Shown here: in pieces, positions 26,290 through 38,600 of the stretch | Layout: each line of letters opens with the position of its first letter | How positions within the stretch are numbered: the first letter of the stretch is position 1 | Assembly: GCA_964304625.1 (NCBI GenBank) | Contig: OZ199840.1 | Coordinates: forward strand, 4,650,001 to 4,714,000 | Source: Kudoa neothunni | Lineage: Eukaryota > Cnidaria | Direction: 5' to 3' | Length of the DNA: 64,000 nucleotides | Notes under the pieces: generated by a model | What the model was told of the DNA's origin: nothing | Seen by the model: only the letters and a program-made list of their open reading frames with translations | Database searches by the model: none | Made by a program: the position numbers and the translations under genes

Positions 26290-28959
26290 ATGAGCTATCG
26301 TGGAAGAGGTGGTGGTCGAGATGACTATCCCAGAAGAGGTGGATACGATCGAGGCGGCCGTGGAGGTTCTGACCGACGCGATCGAGGTGGTTACGATAGA
26401 AGTAGCTACGACCGTGGTGGTGATCGAGGAGGCTCGCGAGGTCGAGGCAGATATGAAGGTTCAGGACGTGGAGGTCCTCGTGGAGGAGGTGCTCCACCTC
26501 CAAGACGAGATCTACCACCCTCAACTATCGATGTCAGTACCATAGTTGAAGCATTTAAAACTGTGTCCGTCGACGAACCAAACACGTTTATTCCCAGCAA
26601 AGGCAATGTGTATGGTGAATTTGGTGAGGTGATTCCAATTGTTTCGAACTATTTTCGTGTTGGCAGTTTGCCACAGACCCAGTTCTCTCAATATCGAGTG
26701 ACGTTCGAGCCACCAATTGAAAGCATAAGAGTTCGATCTGCAATAGTGCATTCACAGAAAGAAATGTTTGGTGAGGCATACACTTTCGATGGAGAGATTT
26801 TGTTCCTACCTAAACGTCTTCCCCAAGACATCACCACATTCAATGCACGAAGAACCGCTCCAAGCAAAAAAGAAGAAGGTGAAATTGTTGAGCATGAAGG
26901 TGTTGAATCAGCGTGTGTGGTTACGATAAGTTTCACCAATGTTGTTCCAGCCAATTCACCAAGAGTGTTACAGATTTGCAATTTGATCTTCAAAAGAAAC
27001 CTCAAAACACTCGGCTACAAACAAATCAATCGTCATTACTTTGATAATCGCAAGAAGATCGAGTTCACCGATTATGGATTGGAAATTTGGCCTGGTGTAC
27101 GCTCGTCGTTCTCATCGATTGGATCCAATTTGGTGTTGTGTTGTGATGTGGCCTATCATGTGGTGATGCGAGAAACCGCTTTGGATCGTCTCAAGAATAT
27201 CTATAACAACCGTGGTAGTGAAGATTTTATCACCAAAGCCAAACAATCACTTATCGGTCAAGTTGTGATGACACGATACAACAATGCATCCTATAGAATT
27301 GATGACATTGACTTCACGTTGAAAACCAACGATAAATTCGACCTCAAAAACGGTCAACAAATTTCCTACATCGAATACTATAAGTCGCGCTACAACTTGG
27401 ATATCACCGATCATGGCCAACCAATATTGATAAGTTTCCCAAAAAAAAAGAGAGAACCAAACAAGAAGGGAGAAACTGGATTGAAATCATTGGAGGATGT
27501 ACCAGTTCAAGCAGTTCATCTTATTCCCGAGTTGTGCTGCCTTACTGGAATGTCAGATGAGATGAGAGAGAATTTCCAACTCACCAGAATGATCAGTGAT
27601 CAAACACGTCTTGATCCCACACAACGAAGTCAAGTGTTGGTGGATATTATTAATTCGATCTACGGCAACGATACCACCAAGAGCTATATGAATAGTTGGG
27701 GTGTGAAAATCGAAAACCGATTGATGTCATTCCCTGGTAGGCGTTATCCAGCCGAACAAATCTATGCTGGCAAAGATGTGGCTGTTGCAAGTCAAGATGG
27801 TGATTGGACACGGGCTTTACGTGATTTGCCATTGGTCTCGCCGGCCAACATGTCCAAATGGATGTTGGTGTATTCACGTCGCTCGTCGTCCGAAGTTTCC
27901 AACTTTGTTCAACAACTCATTCAAATCTCAGGCAAAATGGGATTCGTTATTTCACCTCCGCGTACTGTTGAAGTCCATGCAACCAATGCCGGTGTTATCA
28001 AAGATGAAATCAAACACAATTTCAGCTCAAGCTGCCAGTTGGTTATGTGTGTTTTGGATTCCCCCAAGAAAGATGTGTACGATGCGGTGAAAAGACTGTG
28101 TTGTTGTGAGCTGGGTGTCTCGTCACAGGTGGTGCTAGCCAGAACACTCAAAAAGAATGGACTTGCTTCGATTGTCACCAAAATCGGCATTCAGGTCAAT
28201 GTCAAACTTGGTGGTGGTGCATGGTATGTGAAAATCCCCATGCAAAAAACAATGGTTGTTGGTATTGATGTGTGTCACGATCCCCAATCGAGAAAAAATT
28301 CCTATGGTGCTATGGTGTGCTCGATGAATGCCCATTACTCACGCTATTACTCGTGTATCACTGTGCAACACAGCCAAGGTGAAATCATCGACTCCTTGAG
28401 CGCCAACTTCAAATCCGCTCTCCAAGAATACTACAAAATCAACAAATTCTACCCCGAAAAAGTTGTGGTATTCAGAGATGGTGTTGGTGACGGTCAGTTT
28501 GGTGTTGTAGAAGGCTACGAGATTCCTCAGTTTTTGGAGAATCTTAAGGATCTCCCTGGAGGACAGGAAACTTCGCTTGCCTTTGTGGTGGTCAAAAAGA
28601 GAATTACTTCACGTTTGTTCCTGCCCGGCACCGACAAACTATCCAATCCTGGTCCCGGTACAGTGGTCGATCAAGGCATCACCAAAGCTGACTACCCCAC
28701 CTACTATCTGATTAGTCAATGTGTGCGTCAAGGCACAGTCAACCCCACCAAGTTTGTCGTGCTTCACAATGATTCCAAACTCAAAACCGACCACATCCAA
28801 CGTCTCTCCTACAAACTCACACATCTTTATTTCAATTGGAGTGGTACCGTTCGTGTTCCGGCACCCTGCCAGTATGCCCACAAGTTGTGCTTTATCGCCA
28901 GCAACAGTGTCCGACATGAACCCAAAAGAACTTTGTCTCACTTCTTGTACTATCTTTGA
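26290..28959 (+). CDS. PIWI-clade Argonaute, slicer residues present
   Basis: One uninterrupted frame encodes 889 residues, the usual PIWI length. Residues 1-75 are an RG/RGG-rich tail (RGRGGGRDDYPRRGG), the type of region that is dimethylated on arginine and bound by Tudor proteins in PIWI family members. The N domain follows. The PAZ domain is near 290-400 (TRYNNASYRIDDIDF, QISYIEYYKSRYN). MID spans about 430-600, and PIWI runs from about 600 to the C-terminal HFLYYL. The catalytic tetrad is visible: D660 in GIDVCHDP, E698 in HSQGEIIDSL, D730 in FRDGVGDGQ and H864 in QYAHKLCF. GTVVDQGITKADYPTYYLIS and CVRQGTVNPTKF are PIWI-clade rather than AGO-clade. It should bind 2'-O-methylated piRNAs and cleave transposon transcripts, mainly in germline or stem cells (family knowledge). 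The coding region has no intron while nearly every neighbour has many, which would fit a retrocopy or intron loss. Confidence 0.95.
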   Translation: MSYRGRGGGRDDYPRRGGYDRGGRGGSDRRDRGGYDRSSYDRGGDRGGSRGRGRYEGSGRGGPRGGGAPPPRRDLPPSTIDVSTIVEAFKTVSVDEPNTFIPSKGNVYGEFGEVIPIVSNYFRVGSLPQTQFSQYRVTFEPPIESIRVRSAIVHSQKEMFGEAYTFDGEILFLPKRLPQDITTFNARRTAPSKKEEGEIVEHEGVESACVVTISFTNVVPANSPRVLQICNLIFKRNLKTLGYKQINRHYFDNRKKIEFTDYGLEIWPGVRSSFSSIGSNLVLCCDVAYHVVMRETALDRLKNIYNNRGSEDFITKAKQSLIGQVVMTRYNNASYRIDDIDFTLKTNDKFDLKNGQQISYIEYYKSRYNLDITDHGQPILISFPKKKREPNKKGETGLKSLEDVPVQAVHLIPELCCLTGMSDEMRENFQLTRMISDQTRLDPTQRSQVLVDIINSIYGNDTTKSYMNSWGVKIENRLMSFPGRRYPAEQIYAGKDVAVASQDGDWTRALRDLPLVSPANMSKWMLVYSRRSSSEVSNFVQQLIQISGKMGFVISPPRTVEVHATNAGVIKDEIKHNFSSSCQLVMCVLDSPKKDVYDAVKRLCCCELGVSSQVVLARTLKKNGLASIVTKIGIQVNVKLGGGAWYVKIPMQKTMVVGIDVCHDPQSRKNSYGAMVCSMNAHYSRYYSCITVQHSQGEIIDSLSANFKSALQEYYKINKFYPEKVVVFRDGVGDGQFGVVEGYEIPQFLENLKDLPGGQETSLAFVVVKKRITSRLFLPGTDKLSNPGPGTVVDQGITKADYPTYYLISQCVRQGTVNPTKFVVLHNDSKLKTDHIQRLSYKLTHLYFNWSGTVRVPAPCQYAHKLCFIASNSVRHEPKRTLSHFLYYL

Positions 28960-31900
28960 GGGCATTATCGTGTTTGGTCATTGTTCAACCCACCTAATTC
29001 TTCGTCTTTAATTTTATTCTATCATTAAGATCGTTTGTTTGTCGTAATTTTTAAGCACTTGTTTTTTTTGTTTTCGCTAATTCTGTCTGTCGTTATGATT
29101 CCTTTTTTTATGCATCTCTCTTGATTTTAATCCGACTTAAGTATAATTCGATCTAAGTTTAGTGAAAGTACGTATAGATTGGATTAGGAGTATGTTTACG
29201 CTTGCTTTAATTACATTAGTTTTAAACTTGATTTTTTCGGGATGATTAAAAATTACCTGATTTTGATGCTCGATTGTGCCATTAAAATTTTTATAGAATT
29301 GGGACTCTTATGATTGGAATTTGTATTAATGGTGTAATTCAACATAGTCCTAGGATTAGCAAGTATCCGAACGTATTTTAATCGTTTTAATTTACCCTAG
29401 AATTTCTTATCTTTTTATTATTTATCGTTGCATCGTTTATTTGCGATTAAACGTATTCCAATGCAATTATAGAGCAGACTCGACGGAGCTACGGCTATAC
29501 TATACGCATTCTTTTTTTAAGCTGAGATACAGTTCTTGATAAAAAAATAAGATTTTGCTTAGTGTTTCATTAAATTTTGTTTATAAAGTATTTAAATATT
29601 TTAAAAATTGTAGGATCATGCAGATATTATGAATAAAAAATTATGAATTAAAACATTTAGATAATGTGTAAATATAATAAAATCATCAGAAATACAATCT
29701 TTACGCCGTGTGGCTCCCAACAATTTGAGATTCATCAAATTTGGCACCCATTTTTTAATAAGTCTAATCACACTTGTTATATACACCGACGTGTAGGTCA
29801 CGTGTAATCAAGAATAAAATCAAAATCAATATGCACACACAACGTTTGCGTGTGCGAAAATAAACAAAAAATTCAAAAATGAAGTTATATTTTGACCAAC
29901 TAGCATATTAAATTAGTCGAATATTATAAGTAATTTGTAATGAAACAATTTTTCTAAATTTGAAGATTCGCCAAAAAATGTATTATGCGAAATATTGAGT
30001 CTTTTATAAAGCCTCGATACTTCTAGTTGCTATAAGTATTGCTTACGAGGCATCATAAAGGAATTCATGAGCTTCGTTGGTTATAACTTACGGAGATTTT
30101 TCTATTATATTTGCTCTCATAAGTACTATCTACTTTTCATTTTAGTTCAATATCCATATTTACTCTCCTTCAAGAGTTTTTCTTATTTAGAAGCAGAACC
30201 GTCGTTATCGTGTTAATACAACTAGTCCTTAATGCTTTTAATAGTATTCAACGCAGATCTTGTTTTTAAATCAAAGGTCTTGATTGTTTCCAGTTTAGCG
30301 TTTGGTTTATTCGCTATTATTTGATAATATTTTTTAATGCAACATTTAGAATACATTTTAAATTTGAATATATCAGCTACTGGCGTACGAGCCATAATTT
30401 TTCTTATAAAAAAATCAATACGCACGACACATAAAATTCATACAAACTATTAATAATTTAATTTTTCTAGCGTCAGACTGTCAGAGTGGGGTAATATTTT
30501 ACCAATGTTATAAGGTTCATATAAAATAAGTTAACTTTTGTAGATATTGATTATGTTTAATTAATTCCGACCATTAAAAGTGAAACAGATAGAAATAATT
30601 AAATATAGTCGATTCTAAAAATGAAATCTGTATACAGCTTGTGAGTAAGTGTTGTCAGGATTCAAAAATCTCGCGATTAACGCGCCCAATTACTTGGGGA
30701 TTAAAATTTTCTCTACTAAAAACCTGTCTTTTTACCCATTGAGAACAACCTTGGACTCCACGAGTCCATCTTTTTATTAATTTTTAAATAAATTTTATTA
30801 AAAAATTGTTATATTTAATGTAACTTTGTCAGAATTTCACCTAATTTAAAGGAAGCATTATTTATCGAATAACGTAATAAAATGGGTAAAAGGTCTACAA
30901 AAATACTCAAAATGTAACCAACTTAACCACAAAATAATATAAAGGAGACATATGGAATCTATGGTTGTCCTCAAGGGGTTAATGGATTTTTCAACCCACA
31001 TTATTTCCAATCTCTTGCGAACTCAGGAAATTCACTCTTTTTACACACAAATAAATTTTGTGGTATTTAACTATAGAAAACGCTACAAGTTGCTTATAGA
31101 AATTCACAACGAAAAGTACACCAATAAATAATAAACTTAAGTTCAGCATGTGTGATAATCTGGGGATTACACATTCACATGATTATATCAACGATCTGTT
31201 TTATAGTTGACAGTTATTTGGGGGGTAAATATTTTCTATGGTATAAAATGTATTTTTATCGTGGAAGTAGATAAAACTTTGGGAAAGATGTGATTTCACA
31301 TACTTATGCAGAATCTCATGTCAATGGCCACTTATGAAAAAGATCTCTTGTTAGGTGGATATCAGTCCAAATTTAGAAAAATAGTGTTATTCGAAATAAA
31401 ATTATTTGTAGTTATAAATTATAAGCTCGTTTGGCTAGAATTATACAAGAATTTTTATGAATAACAAATGTTTGCATGTCGCGATGTTATACGAAGAAAC
31501 GAATCTATTGTTTCATCTTATTAGTTAATTGGTATCTTACCAAAGGATTTAGAAGAAGAAAAAAAGTGAAGAAATACATTGATTTACCTCACAGGAAAAT
31601 AAAAAGATTAAAAACTTATTTAAATTTTAGGTTTCAGCCTAACTAACAGTTAGTATTAAAGCAGATTTTGACGGATTTGAATTGTTTGTAGGTGCTGCTC
31701 GAAAAGAAATAACAAGTAACATCTTTTAGAGTTAAACATCACGGGAGTGATACCTCAAAAAGAAATACATTCACTCAATTTATCTATCGACAAGTTTCTC
31801 TATCATGAAAACAGTTTATTTAGTAGGTGAATGCAGCTCTAATTTCAATCAAAAGTTTCGGTATTTCCCATACCACCTAGTTTAGCTTTAATAATTTTGT

Positions 31901-32623
31901 GCGAGGATTCACATGATTGTAATATAGTGGGGTTAAACAGAGCTAAGAGGTCAAATCGGTTGTGTTGGTAACGATTGAATTTTAAAGGAAGCATAAATTG
32001 AGGGAGCTGTTGAATTTTGTTGGGTCCTTAGACTGGAAACTGAAAACATTGAATCAATTTATGAAATCTAAGTTGTGTGCGAACGTGACGAATTTCAACG
32101 TTGGTAAGGAAGAGTAAACTTTAAGAAAAACACATCAAATAGTTAATTACGAGTGTTTTACTTTGATGCAGTTAGGTAACTAAGGGGTGTCCCTTTTCGT
32201 AGTAAACAAATACCCAATGAACATGTGTTCCACTGAATAGAGATTGAATGTGTCGGTGACGGACACACATTATCCAACCTAAAAACATTCTTACACTTAC
32301 ACATGTGTAATCTATAGAAACAACGTTGTAATAGGTAACATTAACTGAATCGGGTTAGGGGCTTATTCGACCCATAAATAGAACTCATGCGATTATGCAT
32401 GATCGTTAATTAATAGAAAGCGTAAAGTTGACTTAACAATAGGCTTTGGAACACTGTTGAAAGTAGATTAAATCATCATTTTATAAACCGAAACCACAAT
32501 CTTTAGAGTGGTGGTGGATTCTAAGAAGATTGTTGTTGACATATAATTTCATTTTTATTTCCATAAAGTGATTATACACAAAACAAAAGCTATTATTATA
32601 TATGTTTATTAGTTTGTTGAGCA
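28960..32623. other. intergenic, PIWI 3' flank
   Basis: The PIWI 3' UTR occupies the first few hundred bases (T-rich, no clear polyadenylation signal chosen). The rest is AT-rich. A 67-codon lysine-rich frame at 30222-30425 (-) has no recognisable domain and I do not call it a gene. A second copy of the dispersed repeat lies at 30546-30690. Confidence 0.5.
30546..30690 (+). repeat. dispersed repeat, copy 2
   Basis: Same orientation as the copy at 24706-24845, with visible but incomplete identity. It ends in a GC-rich piece (CTCGCGATTAACGCGCCC). No terminal repeat or coding content is recognisable. Confidence 0.45.
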
Positions 32624-35600
32624 ATGGAAAATGGAGAACCCCAAACTAGCGTATACTCCAATCCGACCACCTCAACAGACGATAAACGTAGAATAGAAAC
32701 CTCCATCTCGCCACAATTCTATAAAAATTTTTGTAATGACATCATTGTAAGATTTTTTTGACGTCCAATATCGAAATGTTAACAATCATTTCTAGGAGGT
32801 CAACCACCAAAACTATCTAATTTTACCTGAAGATGACCAAACACTGGTCAACAACAAAAGTGATTAATTTATTGACTATGCTTTCTTTACATAGCGAGTG
32901 AAACAGATGTAATTAAAATCTCGATTTAGTTTATATGATTTTGTTGATGGAATACAGTTTCTTTAATGATTTCGCCTCAAGAAATAGATTTGTAATGATT
33001 TATATTGAGATCTCTCACCAACCAATGATTTTATATAGTTCCTGTGGTTGAACTGTTTCCATATAAAATGGTATAGTGGGAAAACATTTAATTATTGGCT
33101 CAAAAAAAATACATGAAAATTTTCTTGTCGACGATGCTGTATATATTATTGTGTTTATAAAAACGTCCTATGATAGCGAATTAACTTTAGAAGTTTAATG
33201 TACAAATCCCACAGACATATAAAAAATTTTTTGGTATTTTCACCTCCTTAATTATTTGTTTATTAAACTTCTATAAATTATTTCAGAAAACAACATCAAT
33301 GAAAAAGTTAATTTGGATGAATCTGAAATAACTAAAATATTGGAGGATTTACAGTAAATAGTCGATTATGATTGATCTCTACTTTACTGTTACTTATAGA
33401 AAATACTTGCAAGAGGATATTACTCAATATATCCAAAGTTTTAGGGATGATTGGTCCAAATATAAAAGAAAATATATTGGAAAACTTTCTATTGTTCAAC
33501 TCGGAGGTAGCTTCCCTAGCTAGAATGTCTATGTAGTTGTTGACCACACACCATTATATAGATAAAATAATTGAGCCATCCCACAATTATTGTGTAGACT
33601 TGATAATAAAATTCATTGATAATATGTGATTATTTTTATTTATTAGTATATATTTATTCCTATATGATTAGGTCTAAAGCAGAAGTTTGTTACACGTTAT
33701 CACCTGAGGAGCTTAACTTGTTATTAAAGTGAGTTAGAATTTCTAGACTTATCCCTTAAAATGAAATATTAATTAATTATTTAATTTTAGAACAGTAGCA
33801 TCCAGCGTTCTCCATTATCTTATGTACATTGAAACACCTATCGAGGTAATTAATGTGATTTAAGTGGACTAATTTCATTATTTTCTATTTAGTTAGTTAC
33901 GAAAGTAATGGAAATGTTTCCCCTTAATTTTACAAAAATAAAAAAAATTCTATCTAAATATAAAAAGAACACAAAGAAAAAAGTATTTTCAAATCTTTGT
34001 CACAATTAATATTTTATTAGTTGGGATATTCCCCCATTTTTCTTTATCGCCTGGATTCTATTTCTCAGGCTAAGTATTTATTTGATGAAAATTGGTGATT
34101 TGATCGACATTAATCATATAAATTAACTCTTTTGTAGTGATGATCTATCCATCAATTTTAAGACTAGCAAGTACCTATTTTTCAGGAGATGTTAATTTAG
34201 TGGTTCGCGAATTAGCAGTGAATGTGTGATAGAACCTTCGATGATAACCTCAATTGATACTCAAGAACAAGTTTACTCTAACATTATCTATTGGATAAAA
34301 GTATTATTAATTTAGAAAAAAACAAGCAAGAAAACATCTGCTGCAGACATGATAAAAAGTTGGCGGGATAAAAGCCGACCAACTTCTGTCTCTTCATCAG
34401 GCGATAAATCTCGTCTAAGTACTTTAGTAAAACTAATAGATTCTCGAATTCTTTTAGAAAATTGTCCTTCTGTCTCCTATATAAATATCAAAAATAAAAA
34501 TAAATTTTTAAAATCTGAATTCAATAGTCTCACCGATGCCGTAAACAAAACACCGGTCGAATCAAACGAGCATATTTTGGCAAATCTGAACAAATTTAAC
34601 GTGAAAAAAGGCCCTAAGGGATTAAAAAGGTGGTCAATCTTTGATTAAAGTCAGTTACTAAATGTTCCCCCTATTTAGAATCACACAAGAAATGAACTTT
34701 CCATCTGAAGCCGGAGGTGAGAACGTCTTGCCAAAATACAGCTCAAAGCAAATTCATCTTTTTATTGTTTAGATGAGAATAGGAACTCGAACTGCATTCT
34801 GGAATGTGTGGTAATATATTTGATTTACAATTGTCCGTATAACCTTTTATAATTTTCTTTACACCTATAAAACAGAATAGCTATCAGGTAATTTACCACT
34901 TAGTGATTTATGATAAATGCCAATATCAACCAAAAAAATAAACGTATATCTTCTAGGGTCTCGATCTCACTAGTTCAAACATTGTTAAAGGATCTTTTTC
35001 ATCCACCTATCCTGAAGTAATCATACTAATGATGCGGGTTCTATATCTCATTCGTATCGTGTAGTTGGTCGCCTCCTTGAGTGAAACCGAGATCAACCAA
35101 CAAGAGGTTATTCTTGGTATACTATAATGTTTTTTGTGGGGAATTTTTGTCTTACAAATCTTGAAATTAGAATTTATAACAACGGAGAAAAACTATGTTC
35201 AACAACTGGTAATTTTGGAAAAGGTAAAGTTCTAGCATTTTATTTAATCATCCGAGTAAGATGAGGTTCATTTTGATCCTATTCAATTAAAATATTTTAA
35301 TAATTTTATTATATTTATTTTTTAATAAAATACAAATAATAAATAATTTTATTAAAATTCCAGTGTGATGTGATAACTATAAGATGCTGAAATGTAGCAA
35401 ACTTTCCATATCAGTGAACGTGCGACATTAGAATTTATCATCGTTTAGGCGGATTTGAATTTTTATTCAGTGAAATTGTGGGAGCTTTGTCATTAATGAC
35501 TTAAATATACTAAATTATGTAGATTTGAATACATCTTAAGATCATTATAATAATAATAATACATTCTTTCGTTGATTATTATAATTTTTTATCGTTAAAA

Positions 35601-38600
35601 GTCAAAGTTTTTGGATTTAGGCTAAATCAAGATAGCTGCTTGAAATACGATAAACTTCCGTCAGGTGTGACTGCTTATGCAGCGCAAAGAATTAATAATA
35701 TAATGATTGTTATTATTTTTTGTTTATATTGCATGTTTAATTAAATTATCTTTAAAATTAATCTCTTAAGATGTTAAAGTATTCTTAATTCAAATTTTGA
35801 ATTTAAATATACAAATAGGAATTTATAAAAGTCATTTAAACTATAAATTTAAGTCTAAACATAAGTATCCTATTCAAACAATTTTCACTTGCAGTGTAAT
35901 CAACTGGTGAATGAACGAATTATTGGACTAGGTAAATAACATGAGACGTATCTATATGCCTTTTTGAAAATATGTTATACTTTTATTGAAATAATTTCAC
36001 GTTATATTAGCAAGCATATTTATTCCGGTTTTCTGATTTAAAGAAAATGAATTTTAGTCGGCGCAAATTTTTACATCAACAACATATAAACATCCAGAAA
36101 AACAATTTAGATAACAAATTAAAAAGTATTTAGATGCTTTAAATGTTAAGAAAAAGTTGTATGCCAATTAATGCATTGGGGGGGGGGGGCGTAGGTGGCC
36201 GACCCCCGTTCTAATGCAATATTTTGGTTAATTTTAAAGATATTATATCACATAATACTACAAAAAATCAATTAAGATTTGAAATTAAAGAATAATTTTA
36301 TACTCTTTTGGATAATAAAGCGAAGAAGATTTGATATGATGAGAGAATAGTAAATAATTGCATTTTTCTATTTAATAACCTGTTTTTCACATATTCCGTT
36401 TGACATATTCTCAAATTAACAAATTTATATTTATTATTAGCGTGAAACCCCAGCTATGCCCTGGAGGGGATTAACTTAATTTAAAATAAATCTCGAAAAA
36501 TTAAAAAAATATTAATCCCTGTATATAATCCTGTGTTAAACAGAATATACCCGAAATTTGTTTATAATATCATACTTTTGATTATTGTTTTAGGAGAAAT
36601 AAAAATTTTAGTCTTAACGAAATACCCGTATTTGTCACATAGGGGAATTATTTAATTAGAGTAACTTAGAAGAACAAAAATAATCTTTAAGTTTACCCGT
36701 CGATTAAAGTATTAAACGAAAATTTTGACCATATAATTGTCCTTTTTGTAACAATGTTAATCAAAATAAACAATGATAAGTTGACCATCTTCACTTTCTC
36801 CTGTATTGGACTTTATTTTCATTTAGAAATCAAAAGTTTTTTCCATTCGTGCGGCATATTAACTGTATTAATTAACCCGTCGATAAACCATAAACCCACC
36901 AATCAACAAATATTTTTACAATTTTTTAAGTAATATAAATGTGGCAAATTCATATAAAAATAATGAACATTTTCCCTAGAATTAAACGCGAAAAGTAAAT
37001 AATTTTTCCACATGAATTAATCTCCCCTTTGAATAACACGTGACTGCTTACCTGGCCGCCTTGGCCTACACAAGAAAAAACGCTATAGAACACCTGAATT
37101 AAGTTCGGATTGTAAAGAACTCTATACCACAGCTTTATAGTTGGATCACCAGCGGGAAATAAAAGTTACCTACGCTTATCTCTGTATTATCTTGAAAGTC
37201 ACATACTCCTGTAATCTTATTGATGTTAGCGCTAATCTGCCTACAAAAAGTTTACACTACAAATAAACCACTTTGTAAACAACCAGCACGATACGTTATA
37301 TTGTTGTAGTTAATTTTTTATTTTTCAAAGTATAAAAATAATCTTAAAAAGTTAAGAGGAAGTCTGTATAAGGGGAAGATCTGTGTGCACACGGACACCA
37401 CGGCTTTATATATTAGGGTTAAAATAAACAAATTAATATTTATTATTATAAAAATAAAATTTACATCTAGATAATCAAATGCGGTCCTTTAAAATAAGCG
37501 ACTGAAGTTTCAAATAGACGTTTTATGTGTAAACACAGGCGTGCTAAATAATTTCGAGTAGAATAAATGATGAATTGAATAATTAATCCTCTTATACCAT
37601 CAAAATAAAGAGAAAACACTTAAAAAATAATTAAAAACTAGGATTCAAATAGACACCCTTTTTTACTCGGAAGTTACGCTTGATTTGATTGTATTCAGAA
37701 GTTTAAACAATTTTTTGACATTTTATCACTTCATTTCGTTATATAAGACAAGAATTTTTACATTTTAGCTGCGTTATCTGTTTTTCTTAATCTATACATA
37801 AGAAAATTTACAATACAACACATAATTTATTTTAAATTGATTTCTTTTGAATTAAAATAATGTTTATTTTTTCCAAGATTTATATTTTATCATAAAATGT
37901 ATATTAATGTCACGCTTACTATATCATTTAGATATTCCACTTAAAACTTCAACAAAATAATTTGCTTGAAACAAATATTAGACAGGCATTATTTTACAAC
38001 CTGGAATCACTCTTAGAAATTCACTGTAAGTTGATTACTTGGTGTATGTGATATTTTAATTTGGATCTGACTTTAGTCGAATTTGTCAAAACGTTGATCA
38101 ACATCAAGGAGACTATTGTTCCACTAGAAGCATTTATCAAATGCATTAATTACATGGTAAGTTAGACAACCTAAGATGAATTATCACTAATTGGAATAAA
38201 TCGAATTCTTATTGGTTGTATATTTAATGCGCAACATTAAACAACTCCTTAAAAATCGATTTATTTTTCTGAAATAGTTCCTCGGACCCACCATTGAAAG
38301 GCTGAAACGAGGATATTCAAATTATTGTGCTCTTCAACAAGATTCTGCTTCAGAGTTGAAAATAAGAATAGAAGCCAAACCCGATTTAGCTTTATTCTTT
38401 AGTGTAATCAACCAACCCTACTAATGATTCAACTTAAATCATATTACATTTTTAGCATCATCAAAAATTACAATTTATGAAAAGACTGTCATTTATGGAT
38501 ATAAGAGCTTCAGTTTACCAACGAATAGTAAAATATCCGATACTTTTCAAATCTATTCTTCATACTGTACCACCGGATTCCAAGCATTATAATGTGCTTA

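Noticed and set aside
26300-28190. Several overlapping frames on both strands across the PIWI gene
   Set aside because: Shadows of the 889-codon gene, which has full domain support.
30222-30425. 67-codon lysine-rich minus-strand frame
   Set aside because: No domain, no splice sites leading to further exons, and composition like the surrounding non-coding DNA.
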